Assembly (NCBI GenBank): GCA_030248295.1
Contig: JASANH010000327.1
Coordinates: 1-64,000 of the forward strand
Source of the DNA: Mesodorylaimus sp. YZB2_4
Taxonomy: Eukaryota > Nematoda > Enoplea > Dorylaimida > Dorylaimidae
Length of the DNA: 64,000 bases
Direction of reading: 5' to 3'
In this document: positions 20,311 through 34,600 of the stretch, piece by piece
Layout: each line of letters begins with the position of its first letter
How positions within the stretch are numbered: the stretch's first letter is position 1
Notes under the pieces: generated by a model
The model's database searches: none
What the model was told of the DNA's origin: nothing
The model's input: the letters and a program-made list of their open reading frames with translations, nothing else
Program-made: the position numbers and the translations under genes

Positions 20311-23300
20311 ATGAGCGAACAACGGGAAACACCTGCCCCCGCGACGACAATGGACGAGACGACTCATACTCAAGCACCAGCTCATCAAACTAACGGCACT
20401 GCACCGCCGACGCAAGATTCAAATACGACGCTCACTCCAACTCCTGCTCCCACTGCCGACTTGGGTATTGAAGAGGAGATAGCACCGCCAGTGGTTCGTA
20501 TGCGAAACCAAGCAGCTAATATGAACGGACAACAGGCCACTGTAAATGGACACGCGGCCATACAGCGCGGATTGGAAGTCCTGGCCGAGACAGAGGCCAG
20601 TCAGACAAATGAAGGTAAGGGTCAGCCAGGAATAGTGTCAGGAAAAGATTTTTTATAATTTGGAGATTTGAAGCCACCCTGCTTTTAAAAATCAAAAACC
20701 TTGGAAGCACCCGTAATGTCATTTCAGAAATATGCGGATGTGGATTTCAGTAAATGCAAAATTTTATGGGTCATCCCATATCACTATCATTGATTGTTTT
20801 GGGTAGCTAGTCGTGTTCATTTATCAGTCCCTGATTTGGACATGGTATTTTCTGGAGCGTGACCCGGGACAGTATCAAGGGTCTGATCTCCTCTTCATCT
20901 TCTGTGGAGACCCTGGAACTCTGCAACACAGGCCTCAATATGCTGTAGATCTCCAGAATGAATCAAGCGGATCTGATGAACCCTGTCACACCTGAAAAAG
21001 CTCCTTCAGATTAGCTCCGATGGGATTTGAAGGCCCCGCTGGGTTCCTGTGCAAATCCTTCTTCTGCCCGTCCATTTCCCACTGGCCCCACAGATCTCCA
21101 GAGTGAAAGATCAAAAAGATTTCAAGAACCTTGGAACACCTGAAAAAGGTCTTTCAGAACTGAATGATGCACCAGCCAAAAACAAAAACAGCACCCTTGC
21201 TTTTTTATGCCTTGTCACCCCCCCCCCCCTACATCGAGACATCACTTATGAGTCATCGTTGCTTTTAAGAAATCAAAAAATTGGATACACAATTGGACCA
21301 CTTCAACAAATATTTGGATAAATTCGAGAAGAAAAATTCTGAATTAACTGACCGTTTGAATACATTATTGCAAAGTCAAAAAGAGGAACGAGTAAAACGA
21401 CGCGCCTCATTTATGCAGGTATGTTCATGGTCAGGTTTTTCTGTATTGTTATTAGAGTTGGCCATCAAATATTTTTGTAGGTCTTATTTGGGCAGCTCTG
21501 CAGTGTAGAGCATGACAAAGTCCCTTATTTGGTTCAATACTCAAGGCAGATATGCCCCTGTATGATCAGAACCAACACAAGGCCCCAGTTGACCCCGCCC
21601 CATCACACACCCCAATTCACTTCCCTCTCAGCACTTTCAAGACCATTACACCACATTTTTGATCGCCTCCTGTTTTTGGGTTGGCCCATTTTTTGAAATG
21701 TTTTTCACTAAATTCCTTTTGACCGCTCTCTTTTCTATACGCCCTGAATTTCATATTTTTCAAATCGAGTACAACGACCAGTCGATCATGATAGTCTCAT
21801 TATGTATATAGGTCTATTGTGACGCAAAACCCAGACACACGTTTACGATAATATTTTCGAGGGGCGGGGTCTGGTCACCATAGTTGATGTGTCTGGTGGC
21901 AAGTACTTGCTTCATGTTAGCCGTGCATATTGCGTGATAAATGTACAGGGCTATCACGGTCTGCAGCAGTGTTTCATGTAGTTTGGCAGTCCTGCTGAAA
22001 GCAGAGTCCGCCATGCCACGCCCACGCATGGCAAGCATCGACCTGCAAAAGCAGTCTTGGACTATCTAATCCATTTTTCAAACTTTCACACACTTCTCAA
22101 AGTTTTTTCTGCGACTAGCATCCTTAACTAAATCCTGTTCCCATGGGATGGTGAGTAGACGGAGAGGCAGTCGGTGTGAAAGTCTAGTCATAAGATTTTA
22201 GAAAATGATAGAATACTTTTGGAGTGAGTTTGAGACTAGTTTTTACGAAACTACTCTTCTCGCATAGACTTCGAGTTTGACTTACAAATCTATACGCACT
22301 GGTGTCTAACTCGAACCTACTTTCTCAAAAATTGTTTGTTTTCGCTTTCACTTTGAAATTCGTACAGTTCACAACTAAGGAATCGAGTTAAACGTGCCAT
22401 TGTGGTCGAACTTTTTGGAATGCGTGCATGCCTCCCATCTGACACAGTAGCGCCGAATAGTGTGACGATTTCTCATCGACTGGAGCCAGTTTTTGTTGGT
22501 CTAAAATGGTTTCAATTTTATCAATTTCGTCTTTTACTGCCATTGAAAGTAAACTAGTCGACATTAGGGAAGTCTAGTCATTCGTGCCAGTCTCGGCCTG
22601 TTTCAGGGAGTGAAAGGATATTGTCTTATCTTTTATCACGTTGCAGGGCCTCTGGGCCCCGTTGCATAAAAGATACGACAAGTCAACTCAATAAGAAAAC
22701 TGGTTTAAGCAGCAGTAACTGGCCTAGGAGTTTTCTTATTCCAAAAAATCTTCTTATCGCAGTACACGTGGATATATAGTTGTCTTATCGAGCTGACTTG
22801 TCTTATCGTATATGCAACGGGGCCCTGGGTAAGGCAAAGACAAAACGTGAGAAAACATTATTAGCAAAAGAGATTGCTTTGCTTCGCACTTATGCGTAGA
22901 GTGATGATAGGAGATGTGGGCTGGGATTGATTCCTAGGTCACCAGGGCAATCCAGGCTGAAGCATCCGTTCTGTCAATCATTTAATGTGCAAATGGCCTC
23001 TCGCCAACAGACGGCTGCCATAATCATTTCACTGATCAGTGCTATCGTAGGCAGATAGTTCTGTAAGGTGTTTTCCTGTTAGCCGTGCGCCTTACATGGC
23101 TTTCTCTCTGTTACCATGGGGCGGGAAAACTTAAGATATCGAGTCGTCTAAACAGCACTGCTGGCTGTCGACTTAAGCTGAAAGTATAGTTCGGTGCGAT
23201 GCGTCAAATAAGCTTGCGATGCGACGTTTTAGGCACCTTTTTACATTGTCAGTTGACCCAAAAGTGTCGCATCGCACGCTTATTTGACGCATCGCATCGA

Positions 23301-25662
23301 ACTATACTTTGGGCTTTACAGAGAATCTATTGACACGACACGGCACGGCTAACAGAAATAAAAACCAGGGGGTTCGCACTAAATATTCTCTGAATCATTA
23401 CCACCTCACGCATGGCCTTTTTTTCACGCCTCTCTACTCTCCCTCTCATCTTAACTGGCACCCATCGTGTCGACAAATATTATACACTAGTCACTACTAT
23501 TTTCGTACCTGCCCCACTTTACTGTGGTTTTTTCAAGAATTCAGTCTCAACTTAGTTTCAAATTCGTCTTTTCTGCTCGGCCTGACTGTCTGGAGGATTT
23601 ATGGGCACTGGACACAACACAAGGGCACAGTAAATCTCGCGCACGCATGACCAAGCGCAATGCCTTTAGTGCATCGAACAGACCATTCTTTATGGTGCCT
23701 TGAACAAACCAGTTTTCAACACGAGAATAGACAAAAAAGTCGTGCCTTGGCTTGACTGATTCTTTATGCCTTTTGTATTCAATTTGGGTTTTCACTGTGG
23801 AAGGGTGGAAAAATGTTGGAATTTTTCTCAGAGGCTCGAAATAGAGATTATTTAGAAAAATATAAGACAGAAAAAGTTACACAATGTGGACTTGGTTGGC
23901 CGCGGACACGAAGCGGTATTCTTTTGTAGAGGCTGATTCTAATCCAAGTCTGATAGCCAGCCAGCGATCACTTTTGTATCAGTAGCTCATTTCTACTCAC
24001 CTGCAGCCTGCATGAGATGCTTGCATGTAGCAGAATTTCTTCACGCCAACAGGACAGGTTCAACTTATTTCAGCTAAAAGGTTTTCAAAAAACTACTCGA
24101 ATCTGTTTCAGGCATTTAGCTTTTATGACAGAGTAATATCAAAAAATGTAGCGAATTACAACCATGCAAAAATCGAATCGAATCGATGTTTGTGTGAAAA
24201 GGGGTTGCTCGATATTTTTCATAATAGATCACTGATAGAAAAGGGCTGATGCTGTGCTAGAAATTTGTCATAGTGCTGATGAAGTTTCTCGCTCTAAATC
24301 GTATACGAACAACCCAAAAAATTTTTTCTCAATCTGGTCTGATCAGGCGAGTTAACGCTGTCAAAAGGTGAAAATGCGATACTCATTATTTCGTTTTACG
24401 TCTCTATGATAAATTGACATTGCATTTTTACCGCAGCTCTGTTCGAACTCATCATTTGCTGATCAGGTCATAAAAAATTTTGGGGTTTACGGCACAAAAT
24501 TTGAATCAAAAAACTTTGTCAGTGCACCATGACAAAATTCTGGCACCTAGCAAGTATGTTTTTTCGTCTACGCAGACTATAACCATGACTATGGTATGAT
24601 CAAAATTGAGCAACCTGTATTCACAAAAATATCGATTCGATCGTTTTTTCGAATTCTGAAAAGATATGGTTATAATGATAAATTTTTTGATTTTCCTGCT
24701 TTAAATATAGAATGTTTCGAAACAGGCTGGAACTGGCTTTAAAAAACTTGACTAACTGACTAAACTTAACTTGTTTGGAATGAGTTTTACAAAAATCATC
24801 TCATCTAAAACAAGTTGAGTCTGCACTGTCAGATAGTGAGATCTTTGCATGCCACTCTGAGTTGCCCTTGAGAGATATGGCTTGTGCTGGAAATATCTGA
24901 TGGGGATGTGAGTAATTTTATGTCATCTACCATTCAGAATCTCATTTCCATGCTGTAACTCGTCCATCCCCCTCATCGTAGGTTTGGCCCCAAAATACAA
25001 TGCTTTCTTTGCAATAATTTGAACTGTTCGAGACTGGACTGCTCGATCCAGTCCTGTGGTTAATGTTCAGCAGCCTCGAAAATAGTTAGCAGTGTGAAAC
25101 GTGACCCCTATAACAGATGTTATCAGGACTGCACTTGCCCAATGCATCTGGTCCATTGTTTCTGCTATGCTGATGTTACATGATGACAGTACAGTATGTG
25201 ATACCACCCATGTATTGTGCTATGATCATCTGATCTTTGCCCATATATGATCAAAGAGAATCAGATGATCGCGTCTATATCCTTACTTATGCATATGATA
25301 GGGATGACAAGGCATGGTCAGCTTACTTATGGCAATGTCTACGTTACCATGTCAGTTTATTACCCATTCTTATTAGTCGGCCATCTTATCAGTCATCCAA
25401 TACTAAATCAAAATCACCAACTGATTTTTGTTTCTTTCAGAGAGAAGAAGAATTGAAAGCGGAACAAGATAGTTTCGAGAGCCAACTACGTAGCATGTTC
25501 GCCAAATGCGCTCAAATGCGCCGCACATCAGCCCCTGTGCTCGATAGCGGTGTCGAAAGTGCATTAGACAACAGCCGACGAATTCGTGAAGGCACCAATG
25601 AGACGCCCATACTCGAAGCTAATGGACACGAAGAAGCCGAGGCAGCTGCTGCTACTAATTAA
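20311..25662 (+). CDS. Coiled-coil protein resembling bublin/UPF0184 family
   Basis: Three exons join in phase: 20311-20614 (donor GTAAGG), 21270-21418 (acceptor TTTTAAG, donor GTATGT) and 25441-25662 (acceptor TTTCTTTCAG), 224 aa. Residues 1-100 are Pro/Thr/Ala-rich and probably disordered. Exon 2 encodes an amphipathic helix (LDTQLDHFNKYLDKFEKKN, then LTDRLNTLLQSQKEERVKRR), which resembles the bublin coiled-coil core (an LDxLDxxLDxLExKNDxLxxxLxELL pattern from family knowledge) but is embedded in a much longer protein. Exon 3 continues as a charged helix and ends with an acidic Ala-rich tail. Bublin-type proteins associate with intermediate filaments; whether this one does is inference. Confidence 0.75.
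21218..21229 (+). repeat. Poly(C) tract, 12 bp
   Basis: Uninterrupted C run about 40 bp upstream of exon 2 of the coiled-coil gene, in the place of a polypyrimidine tract. Confidence 0.9.
22654..22825. mobile_element. 172-bp MITE with GGGCCCCGTTGCATA ends
   Basis: The left end GGGCCCCGTTGCATA at 22654 and right end TATGCAACGGGGCCC ending 22825 are inverted; imperfect pairing continues inward (GATACGACAAGTCA versus TGACTTGTCTTATCG). It lies in intron 2 of the coiled-coil gene. No coding capacity. Confidence 0.8.
23181..23310. mobile_element. 130-bp hairpin MITE with AAAGTATAGTTC ends
   Basis: About 45 bp at each end are near-perfect inverted copies (AAAGTATAGTTCGGTGCGAT at the left, ATCGAACTATACTTT at the right, with GCGTCAAATAAGC and GCTTATTTGACGC inside). 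The spacer is about 40 bp. It lies in intron 2 of the coiled-coil gene. Confidence 0.85.
23320..25436. other. Remaining intron 2 of the coiled-coil gene
   Basis: AT-rich intron sequence with no supported gene or clear repeat; short frames only. Confidence 0.45.
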
Positions 25663-28640
25663 ACACATTTGTAAATGTTCATTTTCCAATTTTTTGGTCA
25701 GTCGGTGCATGGGAGTCTTGAAACTTTTTTGCTAAATATCATATATTTAAGTATAGGAATATTTGTGCACCAGTGATATTGAATATTGACGCTGACTATT
25801 GGTGATTTGTATGACCGTGGACATAAATTGCGTGAAGTGAAATTTTTTGTGAGCAACATTTTTTGTAATTTTGCTGCGAGCAAAAGTATTTTATAAATTT
25901 CAGTTGATGGATCCTAAATGTTTTATGATGCATTGCTAAAATGCAAAGATATTCTGTGGTTTAAGGTGTGCTAGTTTCCTGGAGAAAATGCACCGAACAG
26001 AATCACAGTGGCAGAAATGCTGGTAAAACTCTTCCTAGTTTACTCATTTCAGACCTAACCCCATGCTGCCCTCCATTTACTCTTTGCCCCCTGTTTTACA
26101 ACGCTATAAAAATGCTAATGCATTCCCGTTCATCACCTCTACCATATTGCATTGGCTAAATGCCCACGGGCATTTACAACCTTCACCGCACCCCAGGGCT
26201 GGCTGGTCTTGATTACCCGTGGCCCCGTCGTAGAAGAGGATGATTCAGAGACGACCCGGTTGACTATTATCGATGCTCTGTCGATGAGACGTTGACTCGT
26301 ACTGATAAGAGGTGATAGCGTTACTCTAGGATTGCTTCATTATACCTGTAATATCTTATCACTGATAAGAAATGATAAGGGTCCTAGGAATTAAGAAGTT
26401 CTTTGAAGGGGATGAACAGAGAATAACTAAGCCTTTATCAGTGCAGGGCGAGATTAACTGTGCAGATAAGGTGATAAAGAGATAAGCTCATCGTCAGTGA
26501 AACTGATCAAATCAGTTCTCCTCTGCCTACTCCGCGGGGTCAAAAGTAGTAGTCAAAGGAATATCGTGAGGCCTGCGTGACAACTTATCACCGCAGTGAT
26601 AACATAGGTTTTAGCGGTGCCGCAACGGCAACACTATCAATCGTGTGCCTGGACGTCAGTTGCCGGCTGCCGGCACTGCGTTCAATTTCCCGTCTCCTCT
26701 CCACCCTCAACCCCCCTCGAGACGTCGTATCATCATGGCTGGCACTGGAGCGGGGCAAACTGTCGATCATAGGATTACCTTTGGCCGAGTCTATTACGCT
26801 CTGGCAACATTTTCCAGCTGAGTCCATTAATGCATAATGTTTGAATTGCCGCCAGCGATGCTCAGGTGTGCGAGTGGGAGGTAACTGATAGAACATGGAT
26901 AGGGGAGTGGGGCTCGGGGCTCGGACTGTTTCGATTGCGGGCATGAAAAGGCTTTTTGAAAAATGAAAAAAGATGTGCTGTCGAGATTTGTTGTATGTGA
27001 CACGCAGGCCGGCTGGACACTCGGCATGCTGGAACGTGCGCTGGCGGCTTCGCATTGATTTTGCTGGATGAGGGCGGGTGGTCGCCCGTGGCAGGGCGCG
27101 CTATGGGAACGAGGAGGACAGTTGCCGGCCGCTATTCTAAAATGGTTGTTGGATAATATCTGCGCGCCCCGAGGCCGTCCAGTAGCCTAGTTGACAGCTC
27201 GGCGCGGTGGCCTCGGGGAGAGGCAGCCGGAAGAAGGCAAAAAGAAACGATCCACTTTCGCATCTTTATCCGCCTCTTCCTCCTTTTTCCTTAAACGCCT
27301 TTTCTGGAAGCGCTGGTCGGAAGATGGCGCGTCGATCGTGGTGGGAGGGGGAGGACGAAGATGGAGAAGATGCTAGCAAGGAAAGGACGAGCTAACCACC
27401 CGCGGGATTCACCAGCTTTGCTTCAACGGCGACAAGGAGGCTAGCGGACTGACGCGCTAGTCGGGCGTGCATAAAAAAGCCGGCGCCCCGATCGAGCAGC
27501 TTTCGATTCGGATTTCAGCTTATACGACGAGTACGCCTTGTCCAGCGCCCGCCGCGCGCCCGCCTAACTACGTCTAGTGAGTCGAAGGAGGACGAGCCTC
27601 TCGCTTCTTGCCTAGTAGAAACGTAGGTTCAGGAAATATACTAGTGCCTCGTTGCTCGTTCAACTCGCGGGGGTCTGGTAACGGCTGCCGCCCCTGCCCC
27701 CATGCCGCCGAGTTAGAAGAAGCCTCGGCTAACATACGCCACAGCCCAGGCGCCGACGGCTTCTCTCGGCGCCGGTTTCTTCCTTATGCCCAAGGCGCTT
27801 TACCGAATGCCAACTGCTTTCCTTCTTGCTCGCCCTTCGCTAATCGCCGCTGCACGCGTCAAAAAACGTCATCTGCCACCTGCAAATGGAGACCGGATCA
27901 AATAGCTGCCCCTCCATATTCATATTAGCCACGCTTGACCCACTTGTTGCCTCTGATTCCATCCCCCTTTTTATTGATGGCACTCGTTTATCACCTATTA
28001 TTTATTTTTTCTAGATTTTATCGCCCCTTGATATATGCCTTCTACGTTTCCTCCTCCCCGCTCTGCCCGCCCTCCCACTCGCCCACAGCATTCTTGGCTA
28101 GTCTCGCGTGAAACGCCAAAAAGATTGCCACCATGCCAGTGATAAGTTGATGATAAGTCTGCAAGAACCCCACGGCTTCGGTCTGGTTTGTGCCTGACTT
28201 TCGAAAAATTCTGATCTCCAAGCAATCTTGTCAGAAAAAGGCTTTTATCTTGGAATTGTATCACTTAGCTACTGATAAGCCTTGTTTTCCTTTACTTTTG
28301 TGCGAAATTTTCATATTCGATGCATATGCGCATATATTTTTAGGTTCAACCAGTCGGGATCGATTTGGTGGGTGGTGGAATATTAGCGAACATGAGTCAG
28401 ATATCAAACAAGTCATGATAATTCCCCTTTTTATCAGGATTTAGTATTTTTTGGTCGGCGAGGCGCGAATGCCATTTTCGCAAAAAACTTGAATCAAAGA
28501 ATTTTAGCCAACCTTTTGCGCTCACCCCGATTTGGGAGTGAACACGAACGATTCAAGCTTAGTTAGCAGCGCTGGCCTCGATTAAAGTTCATGTTTTCAT
28601 TGTGTCCACTTGAGCATGCGGAGGTGCGGCGTTGAAAATA
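25663..28640. other. Intergenic region upstream of the NALF-like gene
   Basis: From 26300 to 26600 and again near 28130-28280 it is rich in TGATAAG/CTTATCA. A GC-rich segment at 27060-27840 is CpG-dense and may hold the promoter; ATAAAAAAGC at 27471 is a TATA-like candidate. No separate gene is supported. Confidence 0.45.
27471..27478 (+). promoter_or_regulatory. TATA-like element in CpG-rich DNA upstream of NALF
   Basis: ATAAAAAA followed by GCCGGCGCC lies about 1.17 kb upstream of the NALF ATG within a CpG-dense stretch. Whether transcription starts here, with a long 5' untranslated region or an extra upstream exon, is not shown by the sequence. Confidence 0.2.
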
Positions 28641-31600
28641 ATGCGATTAGCATTTATCGCCGCCGCCGCCCAAGTCGAATGCCGAGTTCAGCGTCGTCGT
28701 CGCCGTCGTCCAATTGCTCGTCATCAATTAAAAGTGGGAAGCCTCGATTTGGTGGACATTTTACTCAATCTGCATAATCTAACCGACTCTTATCACCTTA
28801 TCACTAAATTATCTTGTCACAATTCGAAATTGGTAAAGACGAAAAGTGATCATTTCTCACCATCTTTTATACATAATTATTCTTATCACTTATCATCTAC
28901 GCAATCGAAAAATCACGATTCGATCTTGTCTTTATCATCGAACAAGAAAATCTCGAACTGGTCAACGGCATACGCTCGTCAAAAGTGGCCTTTACTCGCC
29001 TTCTGGCACATAGCTAGTCTTACTTTATTCCTCCTCTCGACAACGTTGGTCATGGCCAGTTCGTCCTCGGCAAGCAATCAGAAGTCCATGGACGAACAAA
29101 GTTTGCACTCTGACGACCCCTGGGATGATCAAGAAGATAAGGCCTCCTTATCAGATTCGTGTCACAGATACGACTATTTCTTATCACCCACCTCCTCCTC
29201 AAATATCGTCCGCCGTTCAGTGGACTCCGTCTCGTCGCCTTTCTACGCCGCGCCCAACCCCAACTTGGACAACGTGTTCGCCGTGTGGTTGCGGGCCAGT
29301 CGATACACGGGGGGCACGTGGGCAGCGTTCGAGCACAGGAGCGATGTGGTGGACGACAGCGAGACCAGTTGGCCCTTGCAACGCCCTCGCACCCGCCATC
29401 GCTATCAGCACTATCGCAACGTGCAGAACACTCGCAAGTGGCAGGCCAGCACAACGCACCCATCGACCACGATCAGGGTGGCATCGGCCCGCGTCCGAGC
29501 CTCGCTCTCCTCCGCGCCAACCCAGCAGCCGAAGGTGTCGTTTCGAAAGAAGCCGCCGATGGCGAGGAAAGGCTCGAGTCGGGTGTCCTACCCCCAGTGC
29601 AAAATGTTCGACGAGGGGTGCATCGACGAATTGTGTGCACTCGACGTGGCCAAACGTGTTCAAGAATTAAGGAACGTTTATGTGAGAACGAATATGGCTC
29701 AACGGGAGCCATGGAATGAGTCAGGCAGCAATACCAATTCGACTTACACCAATTTAACATTATACGAATTCTTCGCCTTGGACGTTCAAAAGGATTGGCA
29801 ATTAAATCGACCCAGTGTTAGTCATTTGGCCGATAACCTGCGACCGTGCATTATATCGGACCCGTTTCGTACTAGTGATAAGGCCAACACCAGTGCTCAG
29901 TGTCGGACGTGTTACAGGAAAGTGTTGACTAGACTCAAGAAAATCGATTCACAACACGAGGCTTTTTCACAATCGGTGCTATCCATGATCGATTGCGAAC
30001 CCGATAATGATCTGGAACGATTTTCGCCTACTTCCAATTGCTCCGAATGCAAGGTACGTTCCGAATGCTCTTATCACTATGTGCCCTTTAGTTCTGCAGT
30101 CAAGCTTGCATCTGCTTATACGACAAGATTCTGTGCTTATCAGCTGATCAACCATCAGATTACCTAGCAAATTTTCTGCTTATCACTGAGGGATCGGTTT
30201 TCGATTGATATCACCTGATAGCCTATCAGATATCGACGGACTCTCATGTTTCACTAGAAGAAACGAGGGTATATGCAAACGAAGATGGAGGAACAAAGGG
30301 CGGGGATAGGTCAGCTCTAATGAAAACCAGCTCGATCAATCATGGCTTGGCAGCTTTCTGACGTAGCTGAATGTTATTGACTGGATTTGAAAAAGCTGAT
30401 TGTAGCTGCTGACAAAGTCATGAGATGTTTATCACTGATCAGCAGAATATTAATGAGGAGTCGGGATGTTGTTGATCGTTATCAGAGTCATCTGAGATGA
30501 AAATCGGGCCTTATCATATTTTAAATTGGTGGTACGAGGTGAATTCGCATCTTCTCACCCTTCTTCCGTGTTATAACTTCCTTGTCACGCTTCTTGAGTT
30601 CCTATCTTGTCAGGCAAATTTTTTGCAGTCTTATCGACCGTTTTACCAGCCGTCGCAGTCTTCATTGAGCGAACCTTAAACTTTTCCTACACTCGTAGTT
30701 TGTCGCATCAGCTTATCACAACCTTATCAGAACTGACAATTGCCCTCTTATCACCAGTAGTTAGGGTTTCTTTCTCGCCACCCGTCGCGTGTCTCCTTAT
30801 CACATCTTATCTGACACTATGCGACATATCTTTGGAGAGTGTCTTGTGGTCAGTGCTCGTTTGGCGGCTCGTGTCATTGCTTCCTCCCCCGCGCGTGTTT
30901 TTTTGCAGTTGGTGCTCTCGTTTTTGAGCTGTTCTCTTCGTTTGGGTTTGTTATAACGTAAAAATTGATCGATCTCTTCTGTGCGAGTCTCCATTTGAGG
31001 AGCGATGTGTCTGGCTCGGTACTCATGTGCGCTAGGCCTGGCATCTCGTTTAGCCCGTTTACAAATGACCTAGGCGAGCTACTCCCCCGAGAGGGCGCCT
31101 CCTCGTTTGGCAGTTCTGGCCAACGAGTAGGCAGCCAGCACCACGGAAGTATTCAATGCGCTCATCAGACGCAAGCCACATTCACTCTCAATGCCCTGAA
31201 AACTTGTGTTTGGACACTTTTTCCATCTCTAACAATACTCGCATGCTAGCAGACGGCAGGAAGCGTGTCTCCTTCGTCTGTCATATTGCGTGCTGAGATG
31301 AGGAAACGGATGACGAGCATTAGGAAAAAGCATGTCTGGATTTTCCTTAATTCAATGCACTCTACTCGATTGTTGTGCCACTCGTGGAAAACTAGGATCA
31401 CTTTTTGGGGTTGATGTCAACAACATAATTCAGTCATCCCTTGGCGCGCTGTGATTGGTTGTTGACCCGTAAGTCCTATCCTCGCACCCCTTCCCCATTC
31501 GACCACATACGGGCCTTCTTTGCACTAGGGACCCTGTTGGGTCGTTCTAAACACCTTATCACCTGCTGCTCGTGATAAATCCGATTTATCAGTGTTCCTC

Positions 31601-34600
31601 CCACTCCTCCCCCGCTCAGCTTCGTACTCGCCGCCTGACATTAGGCTTGTCGTCTACTCGATCGATGCCCATGTGATCGCCTGCGCTCTTGGCAGGCATT
31701 GTTGATCAAGCCTCGGGCCAGTCGCGTCTCTAATCCCACTCAAATGCCATCCATTCTTTTTCGGACTGGTCGGATTCTACTCTTCTCAAATTTGCATTTC
31801 TACTCATTATCTTCTCTTTTGAAAAACTTTTTCCATTGACTTATTTTTGACTAGGCCACCCCCCCCCCCCCCCCCCAACGCGATGTGGTATAGGAGAAGG
31901 GAGCAAGCTAAGGGCTACTTTAACGAGCAGCAGATGAGGCTGCGAGGAGAGGTCCCTCAAAGGGGTTTGTGTAAGTTTTACAATCTTCCATCTCGAGTTT
32001 TGATCAATAGGAAAAAACGAGCTATATGTGAAGCATGATTTGAACTTTTTCTTCATTCTTCCGAGGATAGGCTCCTCGTTCATTAGGCTCCATTTTGATA
32101 AAAAAAACCGCTCGCCCGTTGAACAGTGTAAAACGTTGCTCGTTACCAGACCCGTCCCATGCCATATTGTACTCTCGCCCCATAAATAAAACTGTAATAT
32201 GCACAGTAAATTTGGCGTAAGCCACAGTGAAAAGTGGTCTTTGATATTTATAACCAGAGTGTGCTAATGGCGTGCAGTGTAAAGTGATGCTGCCGATATT
32301 GTAAATTAGGTCTTATAAACTTGGGTATACAAAATGTAAAGCATACTTTTGGCACGACCGAAACAACACATAGCTGATGCTCTGACCTGACGCTGCGACA
32401 TGTCAATGCAGGCACGCTACAATAGTATCAGAGGCAAGGGTTTGATTCCCAGTCAGGATTCAAGCTAAATATTTTTTCTTTTGTTGCTCCAGCTGAGAAT
32501 ATCTTTTGCAATTTGTTATACAATATTCGAGTGGGAATAGTTACTTTACACTGCTTGCTGCGATGGGAGCACCTTGGAGTGGTCACCGCTAGTGAAGTGA
32601 CTTGTAAAATAACACTCTCAAATTGGAATGTGATAAAGGAATAAAAAAGGGGGCAGTGCGATTGTATGATTTCGATTGTTGGAAGTGCGCGTGTGCGATG
32701 CGCCGATGTAATCGTATTGGTTAGATGGCAATATAAAGGCCAGCAATTACTCTATTGTGCGCCATAAAAGGGCCTGGGCGAATTGGGCGCTAGTGCAGCT
32801 AATTGAGCGGATCGATAAGAGTGCAGCCTCGTCGTGGGGGTAACGAGAAAAGCGAACGGGTCCCTCGACGTCGGACCACATTGCGCTAGGCTCGTTAAGC
32901 GGATGCGAAATTCTATCACGTTCGGCGTTCGGGCGCGGTTTTGAGCCTTTCGGGCTTGAAAAGGACGAAATTCGAACCGATGCCTTTTTATAAGAAAGCC
33001 GCCTCGCAACTAATTGACATGGCTGCTCCTGTTGGTATTGCGTGAAAACGGATGCTTATATATTCGATAAACGAGACCTAGATTCGGTTTCCCTCTCCCC
33101 TTCACCCCCCCCCCCCGCCCCTAGCCTACACCATACCTGCTTTATGCTCTTCACGAGTAGCGAGCATGCTTCTTTGGCCGAGTGCAGTTCTCTCCCTTCC
33201 TTACCCTCTCCTCAACCCACTCCACTCAGTTTATTAGGAAACGTGAAACTATGCTTTCCACTGAAAAGAGTCTCGCCTGCTTTGCTAGCCTTCATAATAC
33301 ACGCGTGGGTAGATGAGACAAAGGTCACGCATCGTACTACACCTACTGTGGACCTCACGTGACTGATGCGCACAAGAGTCATGCACACTTTACACTATGC
33401 TACAATTACGCACTTTACTTTGCTGACCTTTTAGAGACACGCAATGGGAGGGCAGCCAATTCAACCCGATCTTCAATTTCCCACACATTTAGCTTTTCTT
33501 AGGAGATCAAACAAGCAAATGACAAATGTGCGCTTCCGTAGCTTATCAAAATTCGAATGCCATCAGCACTAGTCAAGTGATAATCACCCAACTGCCTTCC
33601 ACACCCATTTTATCAAAAATAAAACCTGTTAGCTTATCAGCTTATCATGGCTACAAAACTTTCGCTTTTCAGCTGTGGTATAAACGATGGTTGTTGGTCA
33701 TATTTAGCGATATCTGGAAACAAAGACCGTGTTTACAATGGTGCCATTTAGCCGAACTGGCTTGTCCCCACTTACAGCCAGTACGAAAAGCAGACTATGC
33801 AGGATTGCCTTCTTTCCGTTGTACAGGTAAGAGAACTTACTTCCAGATTTACAAAAGGGTAAGATGAGATAGGATGTTGGTGCTGATAAGATATGTGCTG
33901 TAAGATATGAGATGGTGTGATACTGTATAAATGAAGTGATGCTGTAAGCAATGTATTATCTCATTGTCAGCTATAACACTGACGATATCGATTATCACTG
34001 CCTTATCATTTGTCACGTGTTGTTCCTTTATTACATAACATATCAGCAATAATCTACTATATCATATCAAATCAAATCATAGCATATCAACGATTTCTCA
34101 CTGTCAGTTTTTGAAGGACTGATTTGTTGCAAGAGTTTCAAGAGAACAGCTGCTGTGACACCTTACCACCTGCAGGATAGCCTAGGATGCACCATGAATA
34201 GCTTCCAGCAGGAGCAGGTGCAAGGATATGTCATCAGTGAAATGGAATTTCATGCATAGGTCGGGATCAACCATTTATAAAATCACTTCAAAAACGTTAT
34301 CAAATCCGCTTGCTCTATAACCCTTATTCACATATAACGATGATGATATAATCCGAGTATATCTGTTCTTCCTTATCAGTAACTAAAAACTGGTTATATC
34401 TTGCAAAAACTCGATAAAATAAATTATGCCTTGTCAGTAAACTTTAAAATCTACAGCAGGTATCTCCATAGTGAGATAGGATCACCACCGACGAGGCTTC
34501 ACTGATTTCTTGCTTATCAGCTCGGCATTGAGCAGTACATGGCTTATCAGTGATGGAGTACCGCGGTCTCGCTATATTTAACTGTTATCAGTACACTGTC

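Larger units (their letters stand above)
30054..33672 (+). other. Intron 1 of the NALF-like gene
   Basis: 3.6-kb intron rich in CTTATCA words in its first 700 bp and again near its 3' end. It contains C runs of 18 (31859-31876) and 12 (33105-33116), and a B-box-like GGGTTTGATTCCCAG at about 32438. No gene seen in it. Confidence 0.55.

Noticed and set aside
29050-29760. Several frames of 95-186 codons on both strands
   Set aside because: Shadows of NALF exon 1; the frame kept is the only one that continues in phase into the Cys-rich exons.
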